A stretch of DNA of 64,000 bases from Prochilodus magdalenae (lineage: Eukaryota; Chordata; Actinopteri; Characiformes; Prochilodontidae), in assembly GCA_024036415.1 (NCBI GenBank), contig JAMWET010003573.1, forward strand, positions 437,501-501,500, in the 5' to 3' direction. Position numbers and translations under genes: made by a program. The notes beneath the pieces were generated by a model. It was not told the DNA's origin. It worked only from the letters and a program-made list of their open reading frames with translations, and made no database searches. This document shows positions 1 to 34,262 of the stretch, one piece after another; within the stretch, counting starts at the first letter, position 1, and each line of letters begins with the position of its first letter.

Positions 1-509
1 GTTCACACTGCCCCCTATAGCTGTGTGCTTCCAGATCCAGAACACCTGATTCAACTCATTTCGTAAACGGCTGGAGTTTGAGTCAGCTGAGTCAGATGCA
101 TCAGAGAAGGAAAACCACAGCTCAGGAGTTCTGCAGGACTGAGATTGAGAACCACTCGCATAAATTACTGTTCTTTTTCCTACCATCGTGCCAGTGTTCC
201 TCAACCCTGGTACTGGAGGCACCCTGCCCTGCACATCGTAGTGTTTGCCACCTCATTAACGAGGCCTGTCAGAGTTGCAGGGGGTCCACTAAAATGAGCA
301 AGGCGAGGGTGCCTCCAGGACCAGGGTTGAGACACATTGCGCTATACCACCATCAGAAACACATTTGTTTTGGCTTTTTGACAGCTACACATTCTTTCTG
401 ACCCATAGTGCTATGTGGTCTAGTCTTGATTAGCACTAGCACCACTACGCTAAGTAGGCATATCCTACACAGACCATGGAAAGAGTGGACTGATGAATTG
501 GCCAACATG
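1..509. other. nbn intron, no recognised element
   Basis: This is the left end of the window, inside the nbn intron that precedes the exon at 2850. I see no exon matching the FHA or BRCT1 parts of nibrin. Bases 220-330 are moderately GC-rich and carry a short complementary pair (ctggtactggaggcaccctg and a near reverse complement at 308-326), which suggests an old palindromic transposon piece. Nothing can be named. Confidence 0.4.
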
Positions 510-2010
510 CATTGAGTGACCCGGCAGCCACGATTATGGACATTTAGCGAGCAGTAATTCCCTCCATGAGGTAGGTAGGTGGATGGATGGATAGATAGAT
601 GGATGGAAGGATAGATAAAAAGATAGACGGATAGAAGGAAAAAGGTGGATGGATAGAAAGAAAGATGGATAGAAACATAGACGGATAGAATGAAAGAGGT
701 GGATGGATAGAAAGAAAAATGGATGGATGGATGGATAGAAAGATGGATGGATGGATAGAAAGAAAGATGGATAGATGGATGGATAGAAAGAAAGATGACT
801 GGATCGATGGATGGAGGGGTGGATGGATGGATGGATAAAAAGAAAGATGGATGGATGGATAGAAAGATGAATGGATGGATAAAAGAAAGATGGATGGATG
901 GATGGATGGATAGATAGAAAGAAAGAAAGAAAGATGGATGGATGGATGGATGGATGGATAGAAAGAAAGATGGATGGATGGATAGAAAGAAAGATGGATG
1001 GATGGATGGATGGATAGAAAGAAAGATGAATGGATGGATGGATGGATGGATAGAAAGAAAGATGAATGGATGGATGGATGGATGGATAGAAAGAAAGATG
1101 AATGGATGGATGGATGGATAGAAAGAAAGATGGATGGATGGATAGAAAGAAATATGGATGGATGGATGGATAGAAAGATGGATGGATGGATGGATGGATG
1201 GATGGATGGATAGAAAGAAAGATGGATAGATGGATGGATAGAAAGAAAGATGGATGGATGGATGGATGGATGGATGGATGGATGGATAAAAAGAAAGATG
1301 GATGGATGGATGGATAGAAAGAAAGATGGATGGATGGATGGATGGATAGAAAGAAAGATAGATAGATGGATAGAAAGAAAGATGGATGGATGGATAGAAA
1401 GAAAGATGGATAGAAAGAAAGATGGATGGATGGATGGATGGATGGATAAAAAGAAAGATGGATGGATGGATAGAAAGAAAGATGGATAGATGGATGGATG
1501 GATAAAAAGAAAGATGGATGGATAGAAAGAAAGATGGATGGATGGATGGATGGATAAAAAGAAAGATGGATGGATAGAAAGAAAGATGGATGAATAGATG
1601 GATAGATGGATGGATAAAAAGAAAGATATATGGATGGATGGATAGAAAGAAAGATGGATAGATGGATGGATGGATAAAAAGAAAGATGGATGGATAGAAA
1701 GAAAGATGGATGGATAGAAAGATGGATGGATGGATGGATGGATAAAAAGAAAGATGGATGGATAGAAAGAAAGATGGATGAATAGATGGATAAAAGAAAG
1801 ATGGATAGATGGATGGATAAAAAGAAAGATATATGGATGGATGGATAGAAAGAAAGATGGATAGATGGATGGATGGATGGATAGAAAGAAAGATGGATAG
1901 ATAGATGGATGGATAGAAAGAAAGATGAATAGTTAGTTAGTTAGTACCAGCACCACTGGCTCACAGCTTCAAGATGCTACATGCACACAGACACAGTTAC
2001 GAGGACTGGC
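510..2010 (+). mobile_element. Tc1/mariner-like fragment split by a GGAT microsatellite
   Basis: Bases 515-568 (tgacccggcagccacg ... ccctccatgag) match 3895-3950 (tgaccctacagccaca ... ccctccatgag) base for base apart from scattered changes. Bases 1946-1985 (taccagcaccactggctcac) resume the match at 3963 onward (gccagcagcaccagggcaca). The microsatellite at 574-1930 sits between the two pieces. The 3.9-kb copy is followed by transposase-like sequence, so both are taken as remnants of one Tc1/mariner-like family. Confidence 0.55.
574..1940 (+). repeat. (GGAT)n / GAAAGA compound microsatellite, about 1.35 kb
   Basis: Runs of GGAT (written gatg/ggat) alternate with short GATAGAAAGAAA blocks over nearly 1.4 kb, ending in a short GTTA run at 1930-1945. 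It produces long spurious reading frames of MDGW-type repeats that are not genes. It lies in an nbn intron. Confidence 0.97.
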
Positions 2011-2470
2011 ATGGGGGAGTAGTGTCACAGATTCAGTCTGGTGCCAGTACAAGCTGTAGGATTTAAGGTGGAATGGAATATTTGAACCATGTCTAATGAC
2101 AGTTCAGTACGTGGAAAGGGTATGAAAGTGCCGACATCTCGTTCACAGCCTGCGAAGATCACTCCTGCACAATTAGTCCATCCTTGCTGCTGTTGAGGTG
2201 CTGTTGTCTCTGCTGGGCTGCGGTGCGAGCTGATGTCTTGTCCTTTAGGGTTGTCATTTTGGATGGTATGAAAGACGGTTCAGGATTTTGGAATCAGTAA
2301 ATGTGGCATTTGTGTTTAAAGAAGGAACGGCAGTGTTTGAGGTTCAAGCTACTTTAACAATCCACTACATTCATACAAATGTCCTCAGGACACATACAGA
2401 TCAACACTGGAAGTTTTTGGTAAATACCAGTGTGTGTGTGATGGCTTTGAGAACGGCACGTATTCAATTT

Positions 2471-2760
2471 TTAGGGATGCAACGAAATGAAAGCCGAACA
2501 AAATGAAACATTTGGCCGAAGGCCGAATAGCATAATAGGTTTTTCAGACTGTGTTTAATTAATTTTGCCACTTTTTCTCCATCGCATATATTAGCTGGGA
2601 AGCATCATTGTGCTCTGGTGTGACTTGTGGTGGATAAACAACACGTAAAGGGGTTTCATTAAGTAAGAGTTTCATCGTTTCCCAACTAGCATCATTAAAC
2701 CAGGACCAGGACCAGGAGCATTTAGGCCTATAACAGTGCTGTGCACCCATACAGAAGGGT
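2471..2760. mobile_element. Possible hAT-like fragment
   Basis: The stretch tagggatgcaacgaaatgaa ... ggccgaaggccgaat near 2472-2530 looks like the end of a hAT-type transposon seen often in fish, with a self-complementary ggccgaaggccgaa core. The 230 bases after it have a weak open frame on the - strand with no catalytic motif I can confirm. It ends about 90 bases before the nbn exon at 2850. Confidence 0.35.
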
Positions 2761-2849
2761 CCTAGTGTCCAAACCTCTAGTCTGTTTTATATACGGTCCC
2801 TGACACTGTTTTGTTGTTGATCCCTGCTGTGATTTATGGTGTTGTGCAG

Positions 2850-25097
<22,248 letters not shown>

Positions 25098-27060
25098 GAG
25101 GCCTGTCCCGGAACTGGACTCCTATATATTATCCTGCTGATGATCTGCATGTTTCCACAATGAAGATTCCACAGTGTTCCAGAGTTGATGCTTGTTCACC
25201 AATCCCATCCCATTTCAATATCACCATGTTCTAGATGTAGGCCTAAAAACCATCATCTGTTTTTATTGAGTTCTAAAAGTCGAATAAGTCACATTTCAGT
25301 TACCAAGGTTCTGTTATTCTGATTTCTACAATCAAAAATAATCATTCTGTTAATCTGTTAAATAATCATTCAGTCAGTTCTCTCATTAAATAATATTTGG
25401 AAATATGAAAATATGTCTCCGTTGGATACAGCAGTTCTTCACTGACACTTGCGTATTGTAATAGAACAGTCGAGAGTACCCATTAAATTTCTACACCCTC
25501 TATACCCAATACAAAAAAAAGATTTGGGGTTATAATGAGATGTGTCAGAGAAGCCGAGACACTTCCGTACTCCATATTCCATAGTAACAAAGGACAATAG
25601 TTGTTAATGTATACACAGTGCTGTCTTATAATGTGTGGTTTAAATACCACATACTATTCGCAGATATAGATATTCCATTTAATACTTCAAGAATTTGATG
25701 ATTTGGAGTCTGTATGGATCCGTTCATTGCTTCAGTAATGTCCTCATGTTCATGTATTTCAGTTGATGGGAGGTAAACAATGTTATCATAAATATAGCCC
25801 GTTTTATTTATTAGCAAAACCAACAGTTAAGCTACACATGGCTTCTGTTTATATGTAATGTAGCAGGTGGTAAAATAATGGAAAAAAAAATGTCTCTGGC
25901 ACAAAATGTCGCATCTCTCAGATACAAATGGATTATAAGGCATAATACTGTTGGCCAAAAGCTTGGATAAGCCTAATAATCATAACTCTAATAAATATAA
26001 ATATGATTGTAATTCGTAATTCATGAGTATCTTTTAGGGATTGTAATATACAGCCTTGTAACGTCTGCATGCACATCTCCACCATGATCAAATTTAACAT
26101 AATAATAATAATAATAAAAATAAATTAGGCCAGAATCTTAAACAGACTCTCAGGCACCAGACAACACATCTGGTACCAAATCATGTAGGGAGCTTTAAAA
26201 GACATCGTCACTGTTATTTGATTGGTTAAGTTCTCGGAATTACCTCCCGTCGACCCATCCCGAATGACTTAGTTTACATTGTAACTGTTCAGTTATGTGG
26301 AACTTTTAAAATGTGGGTCAGAATTCCTCTTTAGACACGACAGCTTCATGGCATGCAGTAAATAACGAAATCTCTATCGGTCAGGCCAGCAGCTAGTTCT
26401 GTTTTCTAGTGACCAGCTACTTATTATACCTTGTATGTTTATTGGAGTTTATCAGGTTCAAGGACATCAAACGATGCACCAGAGTATTTTAAAAAGTTTT
26501 ATTTGTCCATAATAAAAAATACTGTGTACAAAACCTGTATTAAAACCTCATTTTCACTTTACAAGATCGAGCGGTCACATTCACCAGCTTGCAAATTCAA
26601 ACATGCTGTCAAGCAGGAAAGCTGTGTTATGCCCCTTTTCCTCTGTTCACTCTTTAGGGACTTACCGTATAACACGCTAATATGTTATATGACATAATAT
26701 GTTACAGTATAACTTTCTTAAAAGTCTAATTAAATGTCTTATATGTATGGAAAGGGTTATTTTGGCACGTATACCACTGGATCTCTACATTCTCGAGTTG
26801 CGCTACATACCTCCTGTTAGTAGAAAGAACAGGACAGGGTCCAAAGTTAACATGCAAGTCTAATCAGAAACGTTAATCCTTAAGAACCTCCTTTCACAGC
26901 TTTGTTAAAATTTGGCAAAACGAAGAACCTTGAGGTGAAGAGGTTTTCTGAGTTAGTGGCTAAATGGATTTCCATTGTTGGCATCAGTAACCACAGTCAC
27001 TGGAGCGTTTCCTTGGAAGAGCCGTCAAGCTGCTGACTACAGGGCAATATAAGCGTCTCC
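25098..27060. other. nbn 3' UTR side and intergenic space
   Basis: This follows the nbn stop at 25097. ATTAAA hexamers at about 25384 and 25482 could serve as nbn poly(A) signals, which is inference. An (ATA)n run lies at 26098-26118. No coding exon is recognised. nbn and osgin2 converge here, 3' end to 3' end, with 3.9 kb between their stops. Confidence 0.5.
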
Positions 27061-27273
27061 TTACGTTTAGCTGACACTCTTGACCAGAGCGACTTGCAAG
27101 GTAATCATACCACATGTGGGCCAGGGTAGTGTTAGGAGCCTTGCCCAGGAACTCTCATTGAACTCTCATTGGCACAGCGTAGTCACCCAGACTGGGAATT
27201 GAACCCCAGTCACCCACATGGGGTGGTAGCTCACTGGCAGGTAGTGGTGTTATCCGCTTTGCTACACCAACCA
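27061..27273 (-). mobile_element. tRNA-headed SINE copy, reverse
   Basis: Reverse-strand copy of the SINE family: the tail complement gtttagctgacactcttgac at 27065, the middle with gttaggagccttgcccagga, the B-box complement and the head complement tggtgttatccgctttgcta. A short duplication of gaactctcattg lies near 27150. Confidence 0.85.
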
Positions 27274-27558
27274 TTCAAACAACTACTCATGTCCAGAGGG
27301 AAAGATTTACATTCAGCTGGGGGTTATAAGGATTTTCTGTTCAGGTCCACACGTCCACTATGCATATAAATCTCTATATAATAATAAAGAGCAGGAGCAC
27401 AAGGAAGGCAGCACTGGGAGAGCTAATGCTTTAAACTGGCTGCATCCATTTCAGCGTATCAAGCATCCCGCCTCCTCGTCTGCTCCTGCCTTAGCAGTAG
27501 TTACTCGCTCTAATGAGAGCAGTGCATATTGCAGCTGCCAGACTGTTATCTACCTTTG

Positions 27559-28159
27559 TACACTCACCGGCCATTTTATCAGGCATAACTACTATTGATG
27601 TACTGTTCTTTTATTTATTGCCAGTCAAATGGACCATTAAGTGCAGCGTGCTCATTTCCCGGTGTCAGGATTTTATATACAGGTATATAATTAACAGAAA
27701 ATGACATACGTTCTTTGTTTGATGTGCAAATGTTCTTTTTATCCTCCCACAGTGTTGGCGTCTCGCAGGGTGGACAGAAACGCATGCAGATATTTTCAGG
27801 TTTGAAGCAAAAAGAGTGGAACTCGGTTTCTGTGATCATTACCCTTTTGGTAGTTTCCCAGGTGGTTGTTAGGAAAGACATCTTCCAGGAGTCCAGATTT
27901 AGGAAGTCCTGTTTTTCCGATGACTTTTTTTTCTTATGCAAGTAGCTTTTCCTGTATCTGACCTTCTGAGAAGTATCTTCTGGAAAGTCCTTACTTTACC
28001 TTATGGGTCATTTTGACTGGAAATGAACTGGAACAGGGTTGTATTGATTTCCGGTTTCTTATTACCGTAGTTATTACCGTATCAGGCCAAATGTTTGGTG
28101 GTGGAGCGTTCTCAGTAAAGTGGTGCCACCTTAACACAATAAAATAGCCAGTGAGTGTA
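27559..28159. mobile_element. Non-autonomous Tc1-type element
   Basis: The left end tacactcaccggccatttta and right end taaaatagccagtgagtgta are inverted repeats. They carry the well-known fish Tc1 tip that reads, outward, like cactcaccggccactttatt. The 600-bp interior has only weak open frames and no DDE motif. It lies between nbn and osgin2. Degenerate autonomous relatives of this family appear at 49.87-50.49 kb. Confidence 0.65.
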
Positions 28160-28969
28160 GGTAGAAGGTATCCGTACCTAATAACCAGGTCACTAATGCG
28201 TACACATTCGGCGTCTGCTGTTCAGACAGATCCGAACCGAGTGAAGTGGGTGCGAGTGGCAAAGCACTGTGCACCGCTAACTCTGTATGCCGAGGGTGGC
28301 TTCTCTTTAAAGCCAGGAATCCGAGGAGCAGAAGACACTTTAAGGGTTTTGGACTGGGGTGCTTACTGTTCCGAATCTGCTATTATCGTCACCAAGCTAA
28401 CCCTGCTGCTTGTGCATTTTGTTTTAGGACTTGAAGCGGCGTCTGTGGAGCTGGGTATGGACAAAAGTAACCTTCGTAATAATAATGCTACTACTAATAA
28501 TCATACTTATGCGCAATGCTAATTCTTACCGCCTCCAGACAAGACAAGGGATTTGGCAGCAAAGCTTTGTAGATCAGCCACGCCATCTTATTACTAGTCC
28601 TTTGCAAGTTTTGCTCTTCAGGAGGGTCGCTGTCTACCAAGTCATGATGGAGAAAGTAGATCATCATAACAAAGACAATAAGGCAATTTACAACATGAGT
28701 AGCATCACAAAGAAAAAACCTCAACCTGAACAATCTACTCGTTTGTAGGTGAGCCATGAGTTCTGAAATATTGGCACGTTACTTCTATATCCTGCATTGT
28801 CCTTTTTATAAGACGTAATAAGACAGTAGGAAAGGACACTGGGAGTATTCTCCTTTCGTATAATCGTTTCAAAAAGAGTAAGAAACCTGTTAAAAATATA
28901 CGTATCCACTGCATACATGTAAAAATAATTCGCCCATTTCTTCCACGGAGACCATCCTGCGGAATTCCC
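28160..28969. other. Intergenic / osgin2 3' UTR side
   Basis: No exon is recognised. The 3' untranslated part of osgin2 (reading to the left) must start here. Confidence 0.5.
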
Positions 28970-31261
28970 TCAGACAAATCCCCCTCCCCCTCCTCTATCC
29001 CCTCTCCCGACCCTTCCACGCCCACCTTCTTCGCCGATCAATTCCCCTTTCTTCTTTATTTGTCTTAGTCTCTTAAGCAGGCAGCTGGCAATGCCCAGAG
29101 CTCCTCCCTTCAGGAAGCGCACAAAATTGTCCCCTACCAGGGGACCCATGGCAAACAGCCCTGGCTCAGCACTGCACTCAAACGTGTAAGGGTTTATGTC
29201 CACGGGGTTCTGCCTGCAGGAGATGGGCCTGCTGGGGTCCATGCCCAAGTACTGACCTTGCTCCTTCAAAAAGAACAGGTTGGGATAGGTCCCAATCAGA
29301 ACCAGCACCATTGAGACTTTGAAGGCCCTCAGAGTGCCGTTGGGTCCCCTAAGAATACAGCGCATGTCAGGCTGGAAGGAAAGTACGCAGTGCTCGGGAA
29401 AGCTGGTGTAGTCTGGGAACCGTGCTGAGGAAGCATTAGGGGCGGCGGGATTGGCACCGCAGTTGGCAATTTGGGGTGAGGAGTGGGTCTGAGAACACAT
29501 CATGTGGTAGACCTTGTGATACTCGGGGTACAGCGTCTTTGGTAGCTGTTTGAAGATGAGGCTGGGGTCCTCTGCCCGCTTGCGAAAGGCATGCAGCACT
29601 GAGATGCTGTGGTTGTAGGCACACAGCACCGCGTCAGCGGCACTCAGGCCTGCCCCCACCACCAGCACCGGATCAGAAGCAGGGCCCAAGTTGCCATGAC
29701 GGTTGACTGCTACTCCAAGGTCACGCACACTATGGAACACGTAGGGAAGATCCTCCCCCTCCACACCCAAACGAGCGGGCGAGTCGGACGCCCCTGTCGC
29801 TAAGACAACGTTTTCAGCAAACAGACAGAAAGGGATATGGGTATCACCCTGGAGCTGCTGATACCCCCTGACCTCCCACAGTCCCTGGGAGAGCCCCTGA
29901 GGAGTCCCGTTCTCTCTCACGGCCTCAATGCCCCTCTTTCTTCGGTTCTCCTCTTCCTCTGTTTTAGCTCTTCCGCAACCGTTCTCTGTGCCGTTTTGGA
30001 AGCCGTTACCGAACCCATTTCCCCTCTCATAGTGACTGTCTTCCGTTCCGTCATACCTGTTTTCCGTTCCATTAATCGGGCCGTTCCTGGTGCCGTTTTC
30101 GGTCCCCCTCTCTTTCCCAAGGTTGCTGTCATGACCACGGTGGAGTTTCTGAACAGAGGTGACATAGGTGTTGTCTGCAAAGTTCTTCTGGAGACCCATG
30201 AGCTTCACATAATTCCTATAATAGGATGATATCTCCTCTGGAGTGGCCCGGTCATTGGTCACGGCCCTACAGGAAATGACACAGCAAAGGAATCGTCAAG
30301 TCCTTCGGAATATCAGCACTTCTGAATATCCAGAATCAACCTAACAGCTTATTGACTTGGTGATGAAGTCATTTGATTTGCTTTGGACTTCAGAGAATCA
30401 TACCAGTTTGCATCCAGTACATTTGATGTTCTGCTCTAAGTGCATACCTTCTCTTGCTTGGGGTAATGTCCCTGTAGTTGACCCCTGGCAACTCCATCCA
30501 GTTGCCCAGACTGATGGTCAGCATAGATCCTTCCATTGCCTTAACGAGAGACAAGCTGTTAGAACTCTTCCTATTGATGTTGACACAGATCTAATTGAGA
30601 AACATGCCTGGACTATTCCGTAGGAGCCTTTGTTCCTCATTTCCTGGTCAGCAAGGAGAAGCTACTCACATGCCAGGCACCGCCTGGTGTGGCTTTGCCC
30701 AGGACCAGGTGTGGGATGTGATGCTGCTTCTCCAGCCTCCACTGCAACACCGGGGGGAACTCAAAGCCCAAGTCTGCGTTTGGGTGAAGAAGTGTATCGA
30801 AGAGTACTGCCACTGGGTTCCCTGATCGGCCCTCTAAACCCTCACACAGGTACTCCAGGTTCTGCACACCCAACATGTACGAACACGTGTTTCACTGAGA
30901 TCCCTCAGGCTTCCATGCATGATAGCATCTTCGCTGAGCATCCCGTGTCTGTTAGCTTACCTGTTCAGTGATGGCCAAATGCTTAGCCTCCTGTAGCTTG
31001 TGGTAAAGGATGGGATTCGGATGCACAGCCGCTGGATCTATGTAGGGCGTGTACCCGCTTAGGAGATATGACAGGGAGATACCAGAGGGACCATTACCTG
31101 AGGAGGCACAGTCGTTCTAGGTCAAGGTTGGGAAAAGAGTTTTATGGGAAGGTTGGTATAAAGCAGATTTGTGGAACATGTTGATGGAACTCACCAATGA
31201 TGACCACTGGCACAGTCGGAGGGCAGTCTCTGGGCAGAGCACTTTCATCTAGAAGAGGCAT
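28970..31261 (-). CDS. osgin2: OSGIN2, oxidative-stress-induced growth inhibitor family flavoprotein
   Basis: Five coding exons on the - strand: 31261-31195, 31097-30961, 30861-30670, 30539-30448 and 30266-28970, all with GT-AG introns. They join to 595 codons (594 residues). Exon 1 starts MPLLDESALPRDCP and ends PVVIIG; the dinucleotide-binding GNGPSG (about residues 23-28) spans the first junction. Later come the GLEGRSGNPVAVLFDTLLHP block, MLTISLGNWMELPG, LATG (about 318-321), a second Rossmann motif VVGAGLSAADAV (about 365-376) and GPLVGDNFVRFLKGGALG near the end. The family is putative FAD/NAD(P)-dependent oxidoreductases linked to growth control. Human OSGIN2 has about 505 residues; the excess comes largely from a low-complexity insert at about 210-285. 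An acceptor (gcttacag) 20 bases before the ATG shows that a 5' UTR exon lies upstream. OSGIN1 is the alternative, but the nbn neighbourhood and sequence favour OSGIN2. Confidence 0.95.
29900..30121 (-). repeat. osgin2: Low-complexity NGTE-rich insert within the osgin2 coding exon
   Basis: About 75 codons reading like RGTENGTRNGPINGTENRYD, then GNGFGNGFQNGTENG and an acidic/basic TEEEENRRKR. The DNA shows repeated tgccgttt/ttccgttcc-type units. This interrupts the family alignment between LQKNF...VTSVQKL and WEVRGYQ, where the human protein has only a short linker. The frame is kept, so it is an expanded linker rather than a break. Confidence 0.85.
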
Positions 31262-31281
31262 GGTGACTGCCAGAGCTGGCA

Positions 31282-31560
31282 CTGTAAGCACAAGATCTCT
31301 ATTACAATTGTATCTATTAAATAAGCCTACAACAACGTATTTCATTACTGATGTTGTCTTCCAGATGTTTCAATCCTCCTGGCTTTTGCACTGGAGCTAA
31401 GAGGCTAGTTAACATGTAAAGGATGCTAATATCCCACCAATTAACACTGTGCTAAATACATGCCTGTGTAAACACACTGTTGCCTCAAACCATGGTAAGG
31501 TGTTGAGTTGACCCCAAACAGACACAAGCAAGTGTGTCTGAGGCCACTATGTATAGATTT
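31282..31560. other. osgin2 first intron, nothing recognised
   Basis: Continues upstream of the osgin2 start exon; no element is recognised. Confidence 0.4.
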
Positions 31561-31769
31561 TACAGCATTTAGCTGACGCTCTTATCCAGAGCAACTTACA
31601 GGGTTAATCATATTACAGATGGGCCAATGTAGTGTTAGGAGTCTTGCCCAGGGACTCTTATTGGTGTAGCACAGCAAAGTCACCCAGATCAGGATTCAAA
31701 CCCTAGTCTCCCACGTGTGGTGGTGGCTTCTTGGCGGGTAGTGGTGTTATCCGCTAAGCTACACCATCC
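31561..31769 (-). mobile_element. tRNA-headed SINE copy, reverse
   Basis: Reverse-strand member of the SINE family: tagctgacgctcttatccag tail complement at 31570, gttaggagtcttgcccaggg middle, B-box complement and tggtgttatccgctaagcta head complement. It probably lies in the osgin2 5' intron. Confidence 0.88.
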
Positions 31770-33119
31770 ACTATAGATGCATTGGTATAAAAATTGCCAG
31801 CTGATGTACATGTGCATCATGTGCACATCTGTCGAAGCTTATACATGAACATTCCAGATATATAGACACTGGGATGACTTGGAGTAGCATCCCAGAAGCG
31901 TATCACCGAAACTCCTAAATCTTTTCCAGAGTATAATAAGCATGTCATCAAATATCAGTTATAAATATTGGTCAGATCTAGCTGTCTGTCCGATATCATA
32001 CATTTATAGGAAAATCACTGCCAACACCGAAACAACTCTGTACTTATAAATAATAACCACCTCCAAATGTCACCTCCATATTAGATCGACATAACTGTGC
32101 AGCTTGTTGGAACACCGGATCACATGAACGCCTGCATTTGTCCTGATGCAAGTTACTTGTTTGTAAGGCTTAGCATTTGTTAGCAGAGCAAGCTGTTGGC
32201 ATTTAGCTTAGCCTTATGCTCATACAACCGTCACTCATAGACAGTCTCCTCTGTGAGATCTCATTAGGTTCTTGCTGTACATTGAGTCACAAGTGCATAA
32301 ATACAGTATACACAGGTATATATCAGAAGCAAGTAGTGGGCAAAAGGAAGTGGTGTACACTACAGCGAGACTTGCCCTCCTGTTCAAGGGGGATGGTGGG
32401 AGTAGTTAGACGTTTGTCGACCATCTGTGTTATTGCATGGCGAGGTGGAACCAACTCATATGGGAGAGGAAATCTCCATATTACTCTACTCAGTTTACAC
32501 CTTGTGTTCCCACCAAAACGTTAACTATTAAAAACATGATGGCACTTAGCATTACCATTAGACTAACGCTCTACCTAAATAGCTGTGTTGAGAGAATGCA
32601 GGTTCACTAGCATTGTCATTAGATTTTACAGTAGTTAGATTTTCAGTAAATTTGCCAGATAAAATGGCCATTTTCTTTGTCGTATTACAGGTTTTGATGT
32701 TCAGCATCATACATGAGCAATGGGAATAATTAACTAGGTATATAAACTATCGTTATATAACTTTATTGTGATGGTGTTAGGCCACTGTGTACGCCTGGCA
32801 TATGTCATGATAAAACCAGATACATGTGATTTGCCGTCCCGTTTTTCTGTATACGATCAAAACGCCAGCAGGCTATTCACGGGGGATCTCTTATGCTTTT
32901 GGGGTCCTTCTCTTTTCTTTAGTATGTCATGTATCTTTTTGTGCATGTAGACAGTTCGCTAGGTTATAAGGTTCAAAGTTCAGATCGAATGCAAAAACTC
33001 TCTCCCTTAGAAACCGCTTTTGGTATTCCAGCCCATTTCTCTGTGACATGATGACATCATCTTGTAATACGGTCCTTATTGCCCGCCTACCGGCAAGCTT
33101 CTTTTTTGTAGCCACTCTG
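31770..33119. other. Probable osgin2 5' intron, nothing recognised
   Basis: Short open frames only. No recognised exon or repeat. Confidence 0.4.
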
Positions 33120-33480
33120 AAATGTCCTGCTCCAGTCTAGCTTGAGAGGGTGGATCTACCTGTTTGTTCTACCAGACAGTCAGGACCGGACTCTGGTTTA
33201 AACCGACACCACTGTAGGAAGAGGGGAGTTTGTAGCAGGGTGCCTCTCTAGCACTTGACCAATCAGAACATAGTGGGTGAGCTGACCAATAAGAGCACAC
33301 TGGGCTTACCAAAAGGTGGCTCTTACAGACTAGCAGAGCCTTACAGGCAGAGGGTAAATACAGATACAAAAACACTGTGCTTTTTGGGAAATTAAAGGGT
33401 GTAAAGGTCTTCTAGTAGACCCTATAATAAAATAAAAATTTGAACTGTAAAAATAATTAGAGCAGATGCCCTTCAAAGTT
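33120..33480. mobile_element. Interspersed teleost repeat fragment
   Basis: The stretch with cttgaccaatcagaacatag, gctgaccaataagagcacac, cagagggtaaatacagatac and aattaaagggtgtaaaggtc matches from memory a very common teleost DNA repeat (usual form: gaccaatcagagcagactgg ... ttaaagcatgtaaacatgtt). No coding capacity. Confidence 0.5.
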
Positions 33481-33834
33481 TAAACTGATTGACATAACTG
33501 TTTCTCATATGCTTATGCACACTTATATTAAATTTAATGAAACTTTCAGCACAAACTTGTGATGTCTTTTAAAATTGTTCCTGTTTCATAATCGCTTGAG
33601 GACTATAGATGGTGGTGCAGTAGAGGGATGTTGTTCTGAAACGTTGGGCTATTCACTTGTGCATTGTTTCCCCACATAGTTCCAACTAAGCCTTTTTCAA
33701 ATACTCCATTGACCCAATCATGATAGTTGCCTATTAACCTTAAAGAGGTTCCAAGCTTCCCAATTTTACCCTGCCCATCCTAAATTCTTGAAATGTGTGG
33801 TGGGCTTCAATTTTGGAATCGGTGCAGATTTACA

Positions 33835-34262
33835 AAAATACAGTTAAGTTAAAATATTGATAAAGTTAAAATATTAATAAAATAATATTGATAAAGTTAA
33901 AATACTGATAAAGTTAAAATATTAAAAGTTAAAATACTGATAAAGTTAAAATAATAATAAAATTAATATTGACAAAGTTAAAATATTAATAAAGTTAATA
34001 TTGATAAAGTTAAAATACTGATAAAGTTAAAATATTAAAAGTTAAAATACTGATAAAGTTAAAATATTAATAAAATTAATATTGACAAAGTTAAAATATT
34101 AATAAAGTTAATATTGATAAAGTTAAAATACTGATAAAGTTAAAATATTAAAAGTTAAAATACTGATAAAGTTAAAATATTAATAAAATTAATATTGACA
34201 AAGTTAAAATATTAATAAAATTCATATTGATAAAGTTAAAATATGAATACAGGTAAAATATT
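33835..34262 (+). repeat. AT-rich higher-order minisatellite (113-bp period of aagttaaaatatta units)
   Basis: Short ataaagttaaaatatta-type units are organised in a 113-bp higher-order period. The attgacaaag landmark recurs at 33968, 34081 and 34194. Composition is over 80 % A+T, with T largely in TTAA and ATTAAT. Confidence 0.92.

Noticed and set aside
998..1489. Periodic MDGWMDGW protein frames
   Set aside because: Direct translation of the GGAT microsatellite.
27615..27945. 108-codon - strand frame between nbn and osgin2
   Set aside because: Lies inside a transposon with Tc1-type ends; no recognised domain.
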